Assembly: GCA_964425755.1 (NCBI GenBank)
Contig: CAYRNY010000022.1
Location: forward strand, 1-64,000
From: CAYRNY01 sp964425755
GTDB taxonomy: Bacteria > Chloroflexota > Anaerolineae > Aggregatilineales > Aggregatilineaceae
Direction: 5' to 3'
DNA length: 64,000 nt
Numbering within the stretch: the first letter of the stretch is position 1; every line of letters begins with the position of its first letter. Positions 35,096 through 43,635 of this stretch are shown here, piece after piece. The notes beneath the pieces were generated by a model. It saw nothing but the letters and a program-made list of their open reading frames with translations, was not told the DNA's origin and did not search any database. A program made the position numbers and the translations under genes.

Positions 35096-35834
35096 AATCG
35101 TTCGTGCCACGCAGCACCGCGTGAAGCTGGTATTCGTCGCCCCGGTACACCGAGCGCACATACTCGATCGGGCGGTCGTGGTCGTCGTAGGTCACGCGAG
35201 AAAGCCGCAGCACGGGCACGCTTTCATCAAGCCCCAGCGCGCGGCGCTCGTCCTCGTTTGATAGTCCTGCCTGGATCGTCTGGTCGGCCCAGACGGTCAA
35301 CAGGCCGTAATCCTGCCGCAGCACCTTGTAGAGCGACACGCGGCTGAAATCGTTGCGTTCCAGAATGCCCGGGCATATGTCGTGCGGCAGGTGGCAGATC
35401 TCGATCGCGATGGGGCAGTCGTTCGCCAGCCGCACGCGGTCCAGCCGCGCGATCTCCTCCCCGTTTCGGATGTCCAGTTTCTCCGCGATATCCGGTGTGG
35501 CGGGGATGATGTCGGCCCGGCGCACGCGGCTGCTCGGCGTCATGCCGCGCCGCCACATCTCCTCACTGAAACTGGTCAGCGTCCAGAGTTCCTGGTCAAG
35601 CTTAGGCGAGCGCACAAACGTGCCGGTCCCCACCCGTGACTGGGTCAGCCCTTCCTGCGCCAGAGCTTGCAAGGCCTGGCGCGCGGTCATGCGGCTGACC
35701 GAATAGAGCTGTGCCAGCTCGCGCTCCGACGGAAGCTGCGAGCCGACCGGGTATTCGCCATTCTCGATCTGCGTTTTGAGCAAGCGTTTGATCTGAATGT
35801 ACAACGGGACCGATGATTGTCGTTGCAGCGTCAT
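35088..35834 (-). CDS. GntR-family (HutC subfamily) regulator
   Basis: 248 residues from ATG 35834. Sequence upstream of this Met is not family-like. The winged helix (LYIQIKRLLKTQIENGEYPV, then LPSERELAQLYSVSRMTARQ) is followed by a UTRA ligand domain (about 85-245) ending in the YEVRS-like EYVRSVYRGDEYQLHAVL. HutC members such as NagR and DasR sense phosphorylated amino sugars. A palindrome closely matching their dre site lies 21-36 bases upstream, supporting autoregulation. It is co-transcribed with the GNAT gene. Confidence 0.9.
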   Translation of the reverse strand: MTLQRQSSVPLYIQIKRLLKTQIENGEYPVGSQLPSERELAQLYSVSRMTARQALQALAQEGLTQSRVGTGTFVRSPKLDQELWTLTSFSEEMWRRGMTPSSRVRRADIIPATPDIAEKLDIRNGEEIARLDRVRLANDCPIAIEICHLPHDICPGILERNDFSRVSLYKVLRQDYGLLTVWADQTIQAGLSNEDERRALGLDESVPVLRLSRVTYDDHDRPIEYVRSVYRGDEYQLHAVLRGTNDYE

Positions 35835-35854
35835 AATATCAGGTATCCCTGTGA

Positions 35855-35870
35855 TGTGGTATAGACCACT
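35855..35870. promoter_or_regulatory. dre-type operator of the GntR/HutC regulator
   Basis: TGTGGTATAGACCACT, with the perfect arms GTGGT-ATAG-ACCAC inside, closely resembles the DasR/NagR consensus as I remember it (ACTGGTCTAGACCACT). It sits immediately upstream of the GntR start. Confidence 0.7.
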
Positions 35871-36053
35871 AGAGTTATTGTACGCCCAAACCTGAAATAA
35901 TGCAATCAATTCATGGGGGTGGTTAAGCGGGAATGGGCGGGGTGAGGGAATAGGGAGAACAAAATGGCCTTGCCCGGCGGCTGCACCTGTCAGGGCAGTG
36001 CAGCACCGGGACAAGACCGACATGGGCGTTTGTGGCGCTCCGGCGATTCGCGT

Positions 36054-37712
36054 TTAGTTTTCGACCTGCAGCCCTTTCGGCGTGAGCACAAACTCGACGC
36101 GGCTCAGGATGTAATCCACCAGGATCGCCAGCACCGCAGCCGGTAACGCGCCCAGCAGGACGAACGCGTCGATCGTCATGCCAAGACCGCTCGCGATCGG
36201 CGTCCCCAACCCGCCGGAGCCGACGAACGCGCCCAGCGTCGCCGTGCCGACGTTCACCACCATGCTCGTCCGCACGCCGGCCATGATGATGCTGCTGGCG
36301 ATCGGCAGTTCCGTTTGCAACAAAATTTGCGTCGGCGTCATGCCCATGCCGCGCGAGGAATCGATCACAAACGCGTCGACCGATTCCAGCCCTGCGATCG
36401 TGTTCCGCACGACCGGCAACAGCCCGTAAGCGATCAACGCGATGATCGCGGGCCAGAACCCAAACCCGATGATCGGGGCCATGAACGCCACGATCGCGAT
36501 CGTGGGCACGGTCTGCCCGCTGTTGACGAGGTTGTTTACCAGCGGCAGGATCTCGCGCAGGTTCGCCCGCGTCACGGCGATGCCGATCAGCAGCCCGCCG
36601 GGGATCGTGACCAACGACGAAACGAATACCAGCTCAAGATGCTGTGCCACAAACTCGATCACGTTGGCCGTCGGGTAAACGACCTGGCGGCTGGTCGGGA
36701 AAATCTTACCCATCAGGTAATCCCACAACGGTTCGTGCCCGAACAGCGACCAGAAAAACAGGAAGATGCCCACCACGCGCACAAGCGCCAGCAGCAGTTT
36801 GTTCTCGTGCGAGAACAGGTAGAAAAACAACCCGGCTTCGAGCACCGCAAACGCGAGCGCGAACCAGTATAACTGGATGCCGCTGTCTACCGGTTTGACG
36901 CGGATCACGCGATCCGCATCTGGGACGATGGTCATCAGCCACAGGTTCGGGTTCATCGACGCGCGGGGATAGAAGTCGTTCAGCGCATCCTGGACGCGGC
37001 TGGTGATCTGCAACGGGATCGCGCCTTCGCGGTACGTGACGGTCAGGCGGTCCGGTGTGATCGTCAGCGCTTCAACCGCGGTGACCGCTTCAAAGATCGT
37101 CTGCGCCAGTGGCGAACCGTCAAGACCTTCCTCGCGCGTGGCGTAGTGTTCGGTGGTGCCCTGCTCGATCAGCGCCGGAATAAAGCGCCCGTAACGGAAG
37201 GTCTCGTCCGTGGTGGTGAACACCAGCGTGTTCGGTTCTTCTTCGGAAACGGCCCCCTGGATCGCCGCTGGATCATTGAGCAGCGTATTGCGCACGATCC
37301 GCCGGACGCGGCGCAGCATGCGCTCGCCTTCCATGTCGCCTTCATACGTCACGGTGATCGTCTGTGGCGCGACCGTGACTTCGGTCACCTCGTCGATGTT
37401 ATCGAAGATGTCAGCGGCGACCGCCGCGCGTGACTCGCGCGTATACGTCCCGGTCTCGACATCCGCCGGCTGGCGCGGGGTGACGTTGTATTCGAACGTG
37501 CCGTCGGTCACTTCGAGGATGATCGTGTTCGCCGCTTCCCCTTCCTGGGAAGCGAGCCGCACGTCGTTGACGAAACGCTCCTCATCGCGCAGCGATATCG
37601 TCTGCGTGCCTATCAACACGACCAGCACCGTCGCGACGAGCCAGACGATCGCCGCGACCGGGATACGCCCGGCCCAACTGCCGTTTTGCGTGTCAGGAAG
37701 AGTCGTCGCCAT
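36054..37712 (-). CDS. OpuB/OpuC-type permease with two extracytoplasmic Nfu_N-like domains
   Basis: 552 residues. One membrane segment (about 18-37) is followed by a roughly 240-residue loop, two more segments (about 280-322), then a standard BPD permease core (about 350-545) with the loop IDSSRGMGMTPTQILLQTELP. The loop holds two copies of one unit, 58-146 and 158-248. Each has NT-I/L-x-F...T, a helix ending IFD/E, then a strand such as VTVAPQTITVTYE or LTITPDRLTVTYR. This strongly resembles the Nfu_N domain (PNTLxF...SPLA...FITVT) of Fe-S scaffold proteins. The permease part belongs to quaternary-amine uptake. The start overlaps the ATPase stop by one base. Confidence 0.8.
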   Translation of the reverse strand: MATTLPDTQNGSWAGRIPVAAIVWLVATVLVVLIGTQTISLRDEERFVNDVRLASQEGEAANTIILEVTDGTFEYNVTPRQPADVETGTYTRESRAAVAADIFDNIDEVTEVTVAPQTITVTYEGDMEGERMLRRVRRIVRNTLLNDPAAIQGAVSEEEPNTLVFTTTDETFRYGRFIPALIEQGTTEHYATREEGLDGSPLAQTIFEAVTAVEALTITPDRLTVTYREGAIPLQITSRVQDALNDFYPRASMNPNLWLMTIVPDADRVIRVKPVDSGIQLYWFALAFAVLEAGLFFYLFSHENKLLLALVRVVGIFLFFWSLFGHEPLWDYLMGKIFPTSRQVVYPTANVIEFVAQHLELVFVSSLVTIPGGLLIGIAVTRANLREILPLVNNLVNSGQTVPTIAIVAFMAPIIGFGFWPAIIALIAYGLLPVVRNTIAGLESVDAFVIDSSRGMGMTPTQILLQTELPIASSIIMAGVRTSMVVNVGTATLGAFVGSGGLGTPIASGLGMTIDAFVLLGALPAAVLAILVDYILSRVEFVLTPKGLQVEN

Positions 37713-38854
37713 TACGCCGGCTCCTCTGCGGTATAAGGCGTGGCGTCGGGTTCGTAGGCGGCGATGTCTTCCAGCGCGTCCAGCGTGATGCTGCCGACCA
37801 ACCGCCCGCGCCGGTCGACAATCGGCGTGATGCGGAAACCACGCGCGACCATCGCGTTGAGCGCTTCGCGCGCGGTCGCGTCCTCGCGCACGGCGATATC
37901 GGCCCAGGGCGCTTCGTACATCGCGTCCAGCAGCGAGTCGCTCTTGTTCGCCGCTTCGCGGTCCACCCAGCCGCGCAGGGTGTTGTCGTCCTCATCCACG
38001 ACAAAGACCGAGCGTACACCGGACTCCTTAAAGCTGTGCTGTACCTCTTCGATGGTGGCGTCCAGCGTGACATACGGCGGGTCGGGTTGCATGAGCTTCT
38101 TGATCCGCACCAGGCCCAACCGCTTGAGCGAAGCGTCCGTGCCGACGAAATCGCGCACGAAGCGATCTTTCGGGTGTGCAAGCAGCGTGTCCGGCGTATC
38201 GTATTGGACCAGCCGCCCCTCGCGCATGATCGCGACGCGATCGCCCATCTTGATCGCTTCGTCGATGTCGTGCGTCACGAAGATGATCGTTTTGCTGACC
38301 CTCTGTTGAATCTGCAAGAACTCCGCCTGAAGCACCTCACGCGTGATCGGGTCCACCGCGCCGAACGGCTCGTCCATCAACATGATCGGCGGGTCAGCCC
38401 CCAGCGCGCGGGCCACCCCGACACGTTGCTGCTGGCCGCCGGACAGTTGGCGCGGGTACTTGTCGCGGTGCAGGTCCGGGACCAGCCCCACCAGTTCGAG
38501 CAGTTCGTCTACGCGCTTGCGAATCCGCTCATCGTCCCAGTGCAGCAAGCGCGGCACGAGCGCCACGTTTTCGGCAACGGTCATGTGGGGCAGCAGCCCG
38601 ATCTGCTGGATCGCGTAACCGATCTGCCGCCGCAGCTCTTCCGCCGGGATCTCGGTGTTCGGGCGGCCATCGATCAGAATTTCGCCGCTGGTGATGTCGA
38701 TCAGGCGGTTGACCATGCGCATCGTGGTTGTCTTGCCACAGCCCGACGGGCCGATCAAGACGCAGATCTCGCCTTCGTGCACGGTCAAATTCAGGTTATC
38801 AACGGCGCGAAAACCGCTGGGATATTGCTTTACAACGTTTTTGAATTCAATCAT
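37712..38854 (-). CDS. Glycine betaine/choline-type ABC ATPase with CBS pair (OpuCA-like)
   Basis: 380 residues. Walker A GPSGCGKT (35-42), LSGGQQQRVGVARAL and IMLMDEPFGAVD form the ATPase. After about residue 250 two CBS domains follow (IEEVQHSFKESGVRSVFVVD and AREALNAMVARGFRITPIVD), which in OpuCA-type proteins sense ionic strength or nucleotides. It serves the two permeases and the binding protein of this operon. An EAL-like acidic tail (AYEPDATPYTAEEPA) ends the protein. Confidence 0.92.
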   Translation of the reverse strand: MIEFKNVVKQYPSGFRAVDNLNLTVHEGEICVLIGPSGCGKTTTMRMVNRLIDITSGEILIDGRPNTEIPAEELRRQIGYAIQQIGLLPHMTVAENVALVPRLLHWDDERIRKRVDELLELVGLVPDLHRDKYPRQLSGGQQQRVGVARALGADPPIMLMDEPFGAVDPITREVLQAEFLQIQQRVSKTIIFVTHDIDEAIKMGDRVAIMREGRLVQYDTPDTLLAHPKDRFVRDFVGTDASLKRLGLVRIKKLMQPDPPYVTLDATIEEVQHSFKESGVRSVFVVDEDDNTLRGWVDREAANKSDSLLDAMYEAPWADIAVREDATAREALNAMVARGFRITPIVDRRGRLVGSITLDALEDIAAYEPDATPYTAEEPA

Positions 38855-38945
38855 GGCGTGCTTTCCTGAGTCTCTCGGTTCGACGAGGTGATAGGGATAA
38901 CCGGCTCATCGCCAGTGCGTCACCGGCGGCCACGCCCTCTTCGGC

Positions 38946-40571
38946 CTACTGAACGTGGTGCCGGATGCCGGGCGACGTGAACAGCGCCTCAAAGATCTGC
39001 AACAGCGCATCCAGGATTACGGCCAGGATCACCGCGGGAATCGCGCCCAACAGGATCAGGTCGACGGATGTCGTGTTCACCCCCAGCAGGATGAAATCCC
39101 CCAGCGCGCCCGCGCCGATGATCGACGCGACCGCCGCGATGCCCACCAGCGAGATGCCCGCGTTGCGCACACCGGCCATGATCACCGGAAAAGCCAGCGG
39201 CAGCTCGATCTTGTTGAAGATCTGCGCAGGGGTCATGCCCATCCCGCGCCCGGAATCAATGATCGCCGGGTCAATGTTGTTCAGGCCAGCGTACGTGTTG
39301 CGCACCAGCGGCAGCAGCGAATACAACGTCAGCGCGATCAACGCCGGCGCGGTGCCGATGCCCGAAACCCCCAGGTCGCGGATCGTCAGGCTGCCCAGGT
39401 CACGCCGGCCCAGCACGCGCCCCGACGAATCGACAAACAAGGCGACGAACCCGATCAGTGCCGCGATCACAAGCGCAAACCGCAGGTACCGCAGCCCCTG
39501 GTTGTAACGCCCGTGGTCGCTGCGGCGGTCCAGCCACAGCAGCGCCGGGAAGATCACGAACACGGACAGCACCAGCAGCATCGGCTGGGCCAGTTCCTGG
39601 GTCTTGAAAATCTCCAGCAGGGCCCTGAATCCGAACGTGATCGCGATGATCGCGAACAGGCTCAACGGGACGAACAGCACCAGCGAAGCCAGCACCAGCG
39701 CCGGCGCGCGCAATATATCCGGCACCCGGCCCAGGGTGCGCATGACCACAAAGAGCAGCACAGCACCGGCTCCCAGGCTGACCAGGAAAAAGCGGAAGAC
39801 ATCCACAAACAACTGGTCGCCCAGGCGCGCCAGCGGGACCAACAACACGCCGAACAGCGCCAGGCTGGGGATCGTCTGGATAATGCCCACGGCGTAGAGG
39901 ATGGCCGCTTCCATGCGCTCATCGCGTGACGCCCACAGCCCCAATGCGATGCCGATCGCCATGCCGGCGACCAGGGACACCAGCACAAAGACGAAGTGCT
40001 CGATGAAGCGCTGGCCCAGCGTCTCGCCACGCGAGTTAAATTCGACCAGGATCGAATAATTGTCCAGCTTGCCCGTGACAAGCAGCATCACAACGGCCAG
40101 CATCCCGAGCGATCCGCCAACCAGGCGCTGGACCTGCGAATAACCTGCCTCGCGCATGTCCATCAGGCCGCCGAAGAGCACAATGTAGCTGCCGAGGACG
40201 CCAAAGGCGATGGCCGATGACGTAAAAATACGCGGGTTGCTGATGCGCGTCCCTTCCCCGAACAGCGTGTCAGCACTTTCAAGCAGATGTGTCGCGGCGG
40301 TGGCAGGCAGCAGCAGCGTCAGGAAGATCAATAAATTGCCCAATGCCACCAGTCCGATCGCGCGGCGTCCCAGATCGGCTTGCAGCGCGATCACGATCGG
40401 CACCAGCGCGAGGACGAACAGCACCAGATAGCGGTAATCCCCCTGCAATTCGAGCAAGTCGATGGTCGTGCCGGACGCGAGGCGGTTGGGTTTGATTTCA
40501 AGTAGCGGGAAGAAGAAGAAACCAAACCCTGCAACAAGACTGCCAATGATCGAAATGCGATTAGCAGTGAT
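38946..40571 (-). CDS. OpuB/OpuC-type ABC permease, apparently starting at ATC
   Basis: 541 residues if started at ATC 40571. A strong ribosome site GGAGGTG ends seven bases before ATC ACT GCT AAT. The following ITANRISIIGSLVAGFGFFF and FPLLEIKPNRL read as a natural first membrane segment. The first standard start is TTG 40457, which would delete it. About eleven membrane segments are predicted. The permease core (about 185-520) has the loop IIDSGRGMGMTPAQIFNKIELP. It is the second channel subunit of the quaternary-amine system, and unlike its partner it has no large extracytoplasmic domain. Confidence 0.75.
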   Translation of the reverse strand: MTANRISIIGSLVAGFGFFFFPLLEIKPNRLASGTTIDLLELQGDYRYLVLFVLALVPIVIALQADLGRRAIGLVALGNLLIFLTLLLPATAATHLLESADTLFGEGTRISNPRIFTSSAIAFGVLGSYIVLFGGLMDMREAGYSQVQRLVGGSLGMLAVVMLLVTGKLDNYSILVEFNSRGETLGQRFIEHFVFVLVSLVAGMAIGIALGLWASRDERMEAAILYAVGIIQTIPSLALFGVLLVPLARLGDQLFVDVFRFFLVSLGAGAVLLFVVMRTLGRVPDILRAPALVLASLVLFVPLSLFAIIAITFGFRALLEIFKTQELAQPMLLVLSVFVIFPALLWLDRRSDHGRYNQGLRYLRFALVIAALIGFVALFVDSSGRVLGRRDLGSLTIRDLGVSGIGTAPALIALTLYSLLPLVRNTYAGLNNIDPAIIDSGRGMGMTPAQIFNKIELPLAFPVIMAGVRNAGISLVGIAAVASIIGAGALGDFILLGVNTTSVDLILLGAIPAVILAVILDALLQIFEALFTSPGIRHHVQ

Positions 40572-40687
40572 GGTAGCACCTCCGATGGTCTACGCGTGGG
40601 ATCAGGCGTATAATCCCGCGCTACATAACTATGTGGAGGGCCGGGGGCAAGCCGACCCTCTACGCGAATAGTTATTGGCTTTGCGCC

Positions 40688-40716
40688 CAGGGGGCCGGAT
40701 CGCGATCCGGCTCCCT
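40688..40716 (-). terminator. Intra-operon stem-loop after the binding-protein gene
   Basis: Arms 40688-40700 and 40704-40716 (CAGGGGGCCGGAT against ATCCGGCTCCCTG, one G-T pair) close a small loop, CGC. The hairpin lies 16 bases past the binding-protein stop. A second weaker stem is at 40632-40662. Confidence 0.65.
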
Positions 40717-40732
40717 GTCATTTATGAGGTGT

Positions 40733-41680
40733 TTAGCCTCCAACGAAGCCACTTTCCTGCAACCAGGACTGCGCCACGTCGACCGGGTTTTCACCGTCTA
40801 CCTCGACGCGTGCGTTCAGCGTCTGCAAGGTGACGTTGTCCAGCGCCGCGAAGATCGGGTTCAGCACCGCCGCGATCTGCGGGCTCGCGCGCAGGACTTC
40901 ACCGCGCACGACGGGCGTCGGGGCATAAACCGGCTGCGCGCCGAGCGGATCGTCCAGCACGACGAAGTCATACGCCTGCAGCGCGCCATCGGTCGCGTAG
41001 GCCATCGCCACATTCACGTTATTGGCACCCTCGGCCAGCGCCTGCTCGGTCTGGGCCGGTGTCGCGCCCGCGATGATCAACAACTGGTCTTCAAACAGGT
41101 CAAAGCCGTAGGTGTTCTCAAAGGCGGGGATACCGTCCGGGCGCTGCGCGAACTCGTCGCCGGTCGCCACGTAGACCTCACCACCCTCGTTGACGTAGTC
41201 GGCCAGGTCTTCGACCGAGTACATGTCATGTTCTTCAGCAAATTCTCGGGTCACAGCAAACGCATACGTGTTGTTGGCCGGGGCCGGACGCAGCCAGATC
41301 AGGTCGTTGATCGCGGCGTCATAGGCGCTCACCAGCGGGTAGCCGACCGTGCGGTCGCCCCACGCGCTATCCGGGAAATCCACCCAGGGGATGTCCTGAA
41401 AGTGATTGGACACCGCCGTGCCCGTGTACTCGGCATAGATGTCGATCTCGCCGTTGACCAGTGCGTCGCGGTTGACCGCCGTGCTGCCGAGATTGGTACG
41501 GTCCTCGACCGCGTACCCGGCGTCTTCAAGCGCGAGCAGTATAATCTGGCCCAGCACGATCTGTTCGGTGAACTGCTTCGAGCCAACGCGGATCGGATCG
41601 TTGCCTTGCGCCGCAGCCATTGAGCCAAAGGCGCTGAGTGCGATCAGAGTGACGAGAAGTATCGAGAAGAACTTACGCAT
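40733..41680 (-). CDS. Quaternary-amine/glycine betaine binding protein (OpuBC/OpuCC-like)
   Basis: 315 residues. A Sec signal (LLVTLIALSAFGSMAAAQG) is followed by IRVGSKQFTEQIVLGQIILL, the diagnostic start of OpuAC-family proteins for glycine betaine, carnitine and choline. IDIYAEYTGTAVSNHF is a further landmark. It is the first gene of the operon binding protein, permease, CBS-ATPase, permease. The role is probably osmoprotectant or choline uptake. The mature protein has no lipobox. Confidence 0.9.
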   Translation of the reverse strand: MRKFFSILLVTLIALSAFGSMAAAQGNDPIRVGSKQFTEQIVLGQIILLALEDAGYAVEDRTNLGSTAVNRDALVNGEIDIYAEYTGTAVSNHFQDIPWVDFPDSAWGDRTVGYPLVSAYDAAINDLIWLRPAPANNTYAFAVTREFAEEHDMYSVEDLADYVNEGGEVYVATGDEFAQRPDGIPAFENTYGFDLFEDQLLIIAGATPAQTEQALAEGANNVNVAMAYATDGALQAYDFVVLDDPLGAQPVYAPTPVVRGEVLRASPQIAAVLNPIFAALDNVTLQTLNARVEVDGENPVDVAQSWLQESGFVGG

Positions 41681-42025
41681 AATTCGCTCCTATTCGTAGG
41701 TGGACGGATACAATATGAACGGCACAGCAGGTCTACAGATCGTGCAGGCCGCAGTGCCGACCATAAACAACAATGAACTAACGGGCGTTAACGGGTAACG
41801 TACCGGCATTTGCGTAAACAAGATTGTGCGAGCAAAGCCACATGGCTTGCGCAGGGAGCAGTAAAACAGACGCGGCACAGGGGCACTTGTTGGCCCCATA
41901 TGCGACCTACGCGGATATGCTGTTTTTCAAAATTTCGGGCAACGAACCTGTATAACTATAAGGGAAAGGCACCAGAATTGCAAATCACCCCCCGCTTCGA
42001 GAGGAGCTGGTGGGCATCACGCGCG
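41681..42025. other. Intergenic region upstream of the OpuC-like operon
   Basis: 345 bases, lower in GC than its surroundings, with no supportable gene. It should hold the minus-strand promoter of the binding-protein gene. A TATTGT element near 41711-41716 is a possible -10, but no clear -35 was found. TAACGGG occurs twice at 41779-41795. No strong terminator for the YesL-like gene is visible. Confidence 0.3.
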
Positions 42026-42643
42026 TCAACGGGCGGCTTCGCGCACGATAGCCAGCCGGTTCAGCACCGCGGCGTTCGCGATCGCCGCGAACACGCCGCA
42101 TGTCAGCAGCAGCCAGCTCGCAACCAGTACCGTGCTCAACACCCCGATCACGATCAGGACCAGCACGATCGTGATCGTGAACAGCGGATTCTGCAGCACC
42201 ATCACCAGCGCGTTACGCATCGCCCCCAGCACGCCGGGCGCGGCCATCTCGTAGTAGATCGGCCAGGTGAAGAACAGCATCCCCAGCCAGATCACCGCCG
42301 CCACAATCCAGATCGCTTCCAGCGCCGCCACCAGCGGCGTGTCAATCCGTGCGTAGGCGATCACGTTGGTGAAGTTGATTAGGGCGAACAGCGCGTTCGC
42401 TGCGCCCCAACCCAGCGCGCGCCAGAAATTCGCCTTGAACGCGGCCCAGAACGCGGCGAGATCGGCCTCGCTTGGGTCGGTGTGTGCCAGGTGGCCGACG
42501 TACATCAACGCACTGAACGCCGCCGGGAGTGTGATCACCGGCAGGCTGAGCGCCACAAACGCCAGATTGGTCCAGATGTAGCTGTAGCCCCGGTGCTGGA
42601 AGTTCCGCAATCCGTGCCATGTGGCGCGCAGCCCCTCGATCAT
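42026..42643 (-). CDS. YesL-like membrane protein (DUF624)
   Basis: 205 residues from ATG 42643, four to five membrane segments. The N-terminus LRATWHGLRNFQHRGYSYIWTNLAFVAL and the PIYYEMAAPGVLGAMRNALVM loop resemble the DUF624/YesL family, whose genes accompany CUT1 sugar ABC systems. It follows the MalG-type gene by 17 bases and ends the operon. The function of the family is not established. Confidence 0.65.
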   Translation of the reverse strand: MIEGLRATWHGLRNFQHRGYSYIWTNLAFVALSLPVITLPAAFSALMYVGHLAHTDPSEADLAAFWAAFKANFWRALGWGAANALFALINFTNVIAYARIDTPLVAALEAIWIVAAVIWLGMLFFTWPIYYEMAAPGVLGAMRNALVMVLQNPLFTITIVLVLIVIGVLSTVLVASWLLLTCGVFAAIANAAVLNRLAIVREAAR

Positions 42644-42660
42644 CGCATCGCCCGCCTGGG

Positions 42661-43623
42661 TTATCCTTTCAGCCCGCTGTAGCTGATACCTTCCACAAAG
42701 TAACGCTGGAAGTAGAAGAAGATCAACGCCAGCGGCAGCGTCGTCAGCACCGAACCGGCCAGGAACGCGTGCCAGCGCAACGTCTCGCCATACGCGCCAC
42801 GCAGGAAGGCCATCCCCAGCGGCAGCGTCCACAGCTTGCTGTTGCCGGAAAGGATCAACAGCGGCATCAGGAAGTCATTCCACGTGCCCTGGAAGCTGAA
42901 GATCGCCAGGGCCGTCAGCGCGGGAGTCGCCATCGGCAGCACGACGCGCCAGAACAGCACAAAACGGTTCGCGCCGTCCACCAGCGCCGCCTCTTCGATC
43001 TCCGTCGGGATCGACTCAAAGAATTGCTTCATCAGGAAGATGCCGAACGCGTCCACCGAAAGCGGGATGATCAACCCCTGGTAGGTGTTCAGCATGCTCA
43101 GCTCTTTGAGGATGATGAAGCGCGGGATCAACAGCACGACCGGCGGCACCATCATCGTGCCGAGGATCATGAAGAAGAGGACCCGGTTCCCCACAAACTT
43201 GATCCGCGCCAGCGCGTAGCCCGCCAGCGAGTCAAACGCGAGCCGCGCGATCGTCACGGAGATCGCAAAGCCAGCCGTGTTATAGAGCCAGCGTAGCAGG
43301 TTGGCGTCGAAGATCTCCTCGTAGCCTTCCAGCGTGGGATGAAACGTCAGCGGTCCGGCGACTTCATTCGCCGGGCGCGCCACGCCAGCCCGCTCGCCTT
43401 CCTCGATCGCGCAATTAACGCCGAACGGTGGCACCGGGATCACTGCGCGGGGATAGCGTTGCACGGCGGGCAGGCACTTAAACGAGTTCGTGACTGTGAA
43501 CACGAACGGCAAAATCTCCAGCATTGCGAAGAGGATCAACACCGTCCAGCCAAGCGTGGCAAAAGCCACCCGCAAGGGGGAGCGCCTGGGGGTGGTCACC
43601 GCTGTTTGCGTTGCCGTAGCCAT
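42661..43623 (-). CDS. Sugar ABC permease, MalG type (CUT1)
   Basis: 320 residues, longer than usual. A periplasmic loop of about 70 residues between the first two membrane segments contains two cysteines (Cys54 and Cys71). The loop IEEAALVDGANRFVLFWRVVLPMATP is the EAA motif. A strong ribosome site, AGGAGG, precedes ATG 43623. It pairs with the MalF-type permease 12 bases upstream and serves the alpha-glucoside operon with the GH65 fusion. Confidence 0.88.
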   Translation of the reverse strand: MATATQTAVTTPRRSPLRVAFATLGWTVLILFAMLEILPFVFTVTNSFKCLPAVQRYPRAVIPVPPFGVNCAIEEGERAGVARPANEVAGPLTFHPTLEGYEEIFDANLLRWLYNTAGFAISVTIARLAFDSLAGYALARIKFVGNRVLFFMILGTMMVPPVVLLIPRFIILKELSMLNTYQGLIIPLSVDAFGIFLMKQFFESIPTEIEEAALVDGANRFVLFWRVVLPMATPALTALAIFSFQGTWNDFLMPLLILSGNSKLWTLPLGMAFLRGAYGETLRWHAFLAGSVLTTLPLALIFFYFQRYFVEGISYSGLKG

Positions 43624-43635
43624 ATTACGCCCCTC

